5,158 bases of DNA from JAVBOP01 sp031550405 (lineage in GTDB: Bacteria > Bacteroidota > Ignavibacteria > Kapaibacteriales > UBA2268), in contig JAVBOP010000115.1 of NCBI GenBank assembly GCA_031550405.1, positions 1-5,158 of the forward strand. Direction: 5' to 3'. The position numbers and the translations under genes were made by a program. The notes beneath the pieces were generated by a model. The model made no database searches, was not told where the DNA came from, and was given only the letters and a program-made list of their open reading frames with translations. How positions within the stretch are numbered: the first letter of the stretch is position 1; every line of letters begins with the position of its first letter. This document shows positions 4,551 through 5,158 of the stretch, piece by piece.

Positions 4551-5139
4551 TATTTACATCAATTGTTCTATCAATTACAATCACATCTTCCTCCCAAATC
4601 TTTCCCAGTATCTCTTCTCTCGTTAAAATTTTATTTTTCCGCTTCAACAACAAATAAAGCAGCTCATATTCTTTCTTCGTTAGTTCAATCAATTGCTCAT
4701 CAATGTAAGCTCTTTTTTCATCTAAAAGCAACCTTAAGCCTTTAAATTGCAAGATATTACCTTCTTCTTTCTTTTGTCTTTTCAAAACAGCTTTAATTCT
4801 TGCCAACACAATCTGCATCGAAAATGGCTTGGTAATATAATCATCAGCACCAACGCTGAAGCCTGTAATCATATCATTTTCTGCATCTTTTGCGGTAATA
4901 AAAATAATCGGAATATTTGCAGTTTCAGGCTGACTGTGCAAATATTTTGCAAATTTTATTCCCGACATGCCTTCCATCATCACATCAAGCAGCAACAAAT
5001 CAAAAGATTTTATGTCCAATTGCAAAGCCTCTTCAGAAGAATTTACTGTGTAAGCATCATATCCTTCATCACTTAGATTGAATTGCAGGATTTCACAAAT
5101 TGATTCTTCATCATCGACAATAAGAATTTTATTTTTCAT
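4486..5139 (-). CDS. OmpR/PhoB-family response regulator, 3' truncated
   Basis: The 217-residue product is a two-component response regulator acting in the cytoplasm as a phosphorylation-controlled transcription factor. The receiver (about 1-120) is complete: acidic pair Asp9/Asp10, phospho-acceptor Asp52 in LLLLDVMMEGMSG, Thr82 in FITAK, Lys104 in ITKPF. The winged-helix domain (about 128-203) has TKKEYELLYLLL, LTREEILGKIW and the recognition helix RTIDVNINRLRKKL. After that helix the protein reads LQYSLQILLFRIH, which is antisense of the lipoprotein gene, in place of the usual wing hairpin ending in a GYGY-type strand. About 15-25 residues are missing, so DNA binding is likely impaired. The start has no SD, only an A/T-rich leader. 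No histidine kinase is in view; it would normally follow the regulator and was probably lost or separated at the same break. Confidence 0.88.
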   Translation of the reverse strand: MKNKILIVDDEESICEILQFNLSDEGYDAYTVNSSEEALQLDIKSFDLLLLDVMMEGMSGIKFAKYLHSQPETANIPIIFITAKDAENDMITGFSVGADDYITKPFSMQIVLARIKAVLKRQKKEEGNILQFKGLRLLLDEKRAYIDEQLIELTKKEYELLYLLLKRKNKILTREEILGKIWEEDVIVIDRTIDVNINRLRKKLLQYSLQILLFRIH

Positions 5140-5158
5140 AATATTAAATTTATTTTAT

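Noticed and set aside
4563..5076. Plus-strand open frames at 4563-4745 and 4747-5076
   Set aside because: They are antisense to the well-supported response regulator, have no recognisable domains or start signals, and show residue composition typical of shadow frames.
1..5158. CRISPR array, tRNA, rRNA or insertion sequence
   Set aside because: No regularly spaced repeats, cloverleaf, rRNA-like sequence, transposase motifs or terminal inverted repeats are seen on either strand.

Overview
The window reads as DNA from a Bacteroidota genome, most likely a gut or oral Bacteroidales. The evidence is low GC outside the Rhs-derived segments, many short lipoproteins with a signal peptide and lipobox, a Bacteroidota-style Rhs core (GHEHL..FGIINMYGR.YDP, SPDPFV, FNRYSYCLNNPLMYTDPSGE), a Bacteroides-type -7 element (TAACTTTG) and mostly A/T-rich leaders instead of Shine-Dalgarno sites. 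The assignment rests on recalled family features, not on a search.

Layout from left to right. Bases 1-59 hold the possible tail of an upstream gene, followed by a strong intrinsic terminator (58-88). A candidate promoter (101-128) then leads into three co-directional small lipoprotein genes (158-505, 524-844, 907-1476). The first two are tandem paralogs with a nearly identical N-terminal half and a diverged C-terminal half. A second hairpin (1508-1531) closes this block. Next comes an orphan Rhs tip (1573-2637): about 60 residues of conserved Rhs core ending at DPSGE, a Gly-rich hydrophobic linker, and a C-terminal domain whose His225/Cys305 arrangement suggests a circularly permuted papain-like (LRAT/NlpC-P60 type) cysteine hydrolase. 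Two bases downstream starts its likely immunity lipoprotein (2640-3137). A 49-codon remnant (3134-3283) matches the end of that same toxin family, just after the catalytic Cys. It is followed at once by another small lipoprotein (3285-3587). Two more lipoproteins follow (3639-4139 and 4149-4550), paralogs of each other, the second cut short at its C-terminus. On the minus strand an OmpR-type response regulator (4486-5139) runs tail-to-tail into that gene and is itself cut off after the recognition helix.

Working model (inference): this is a polymorphic-toxin reservoir, with orphan Rhs tips and cognate or orphan immunity lipoproteins stacked by repeated recombination. No Rhs body lies in the window and no promoter or SD is seen before the orphan tip, so the tip is probably silent until it recombines with a full-length rhs gene, while the lipoproteins would protect the periplasm. 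The right edge is a breakpoint where two unrelated genes were each truncated. That could be a real rearrangement or an assembly join.
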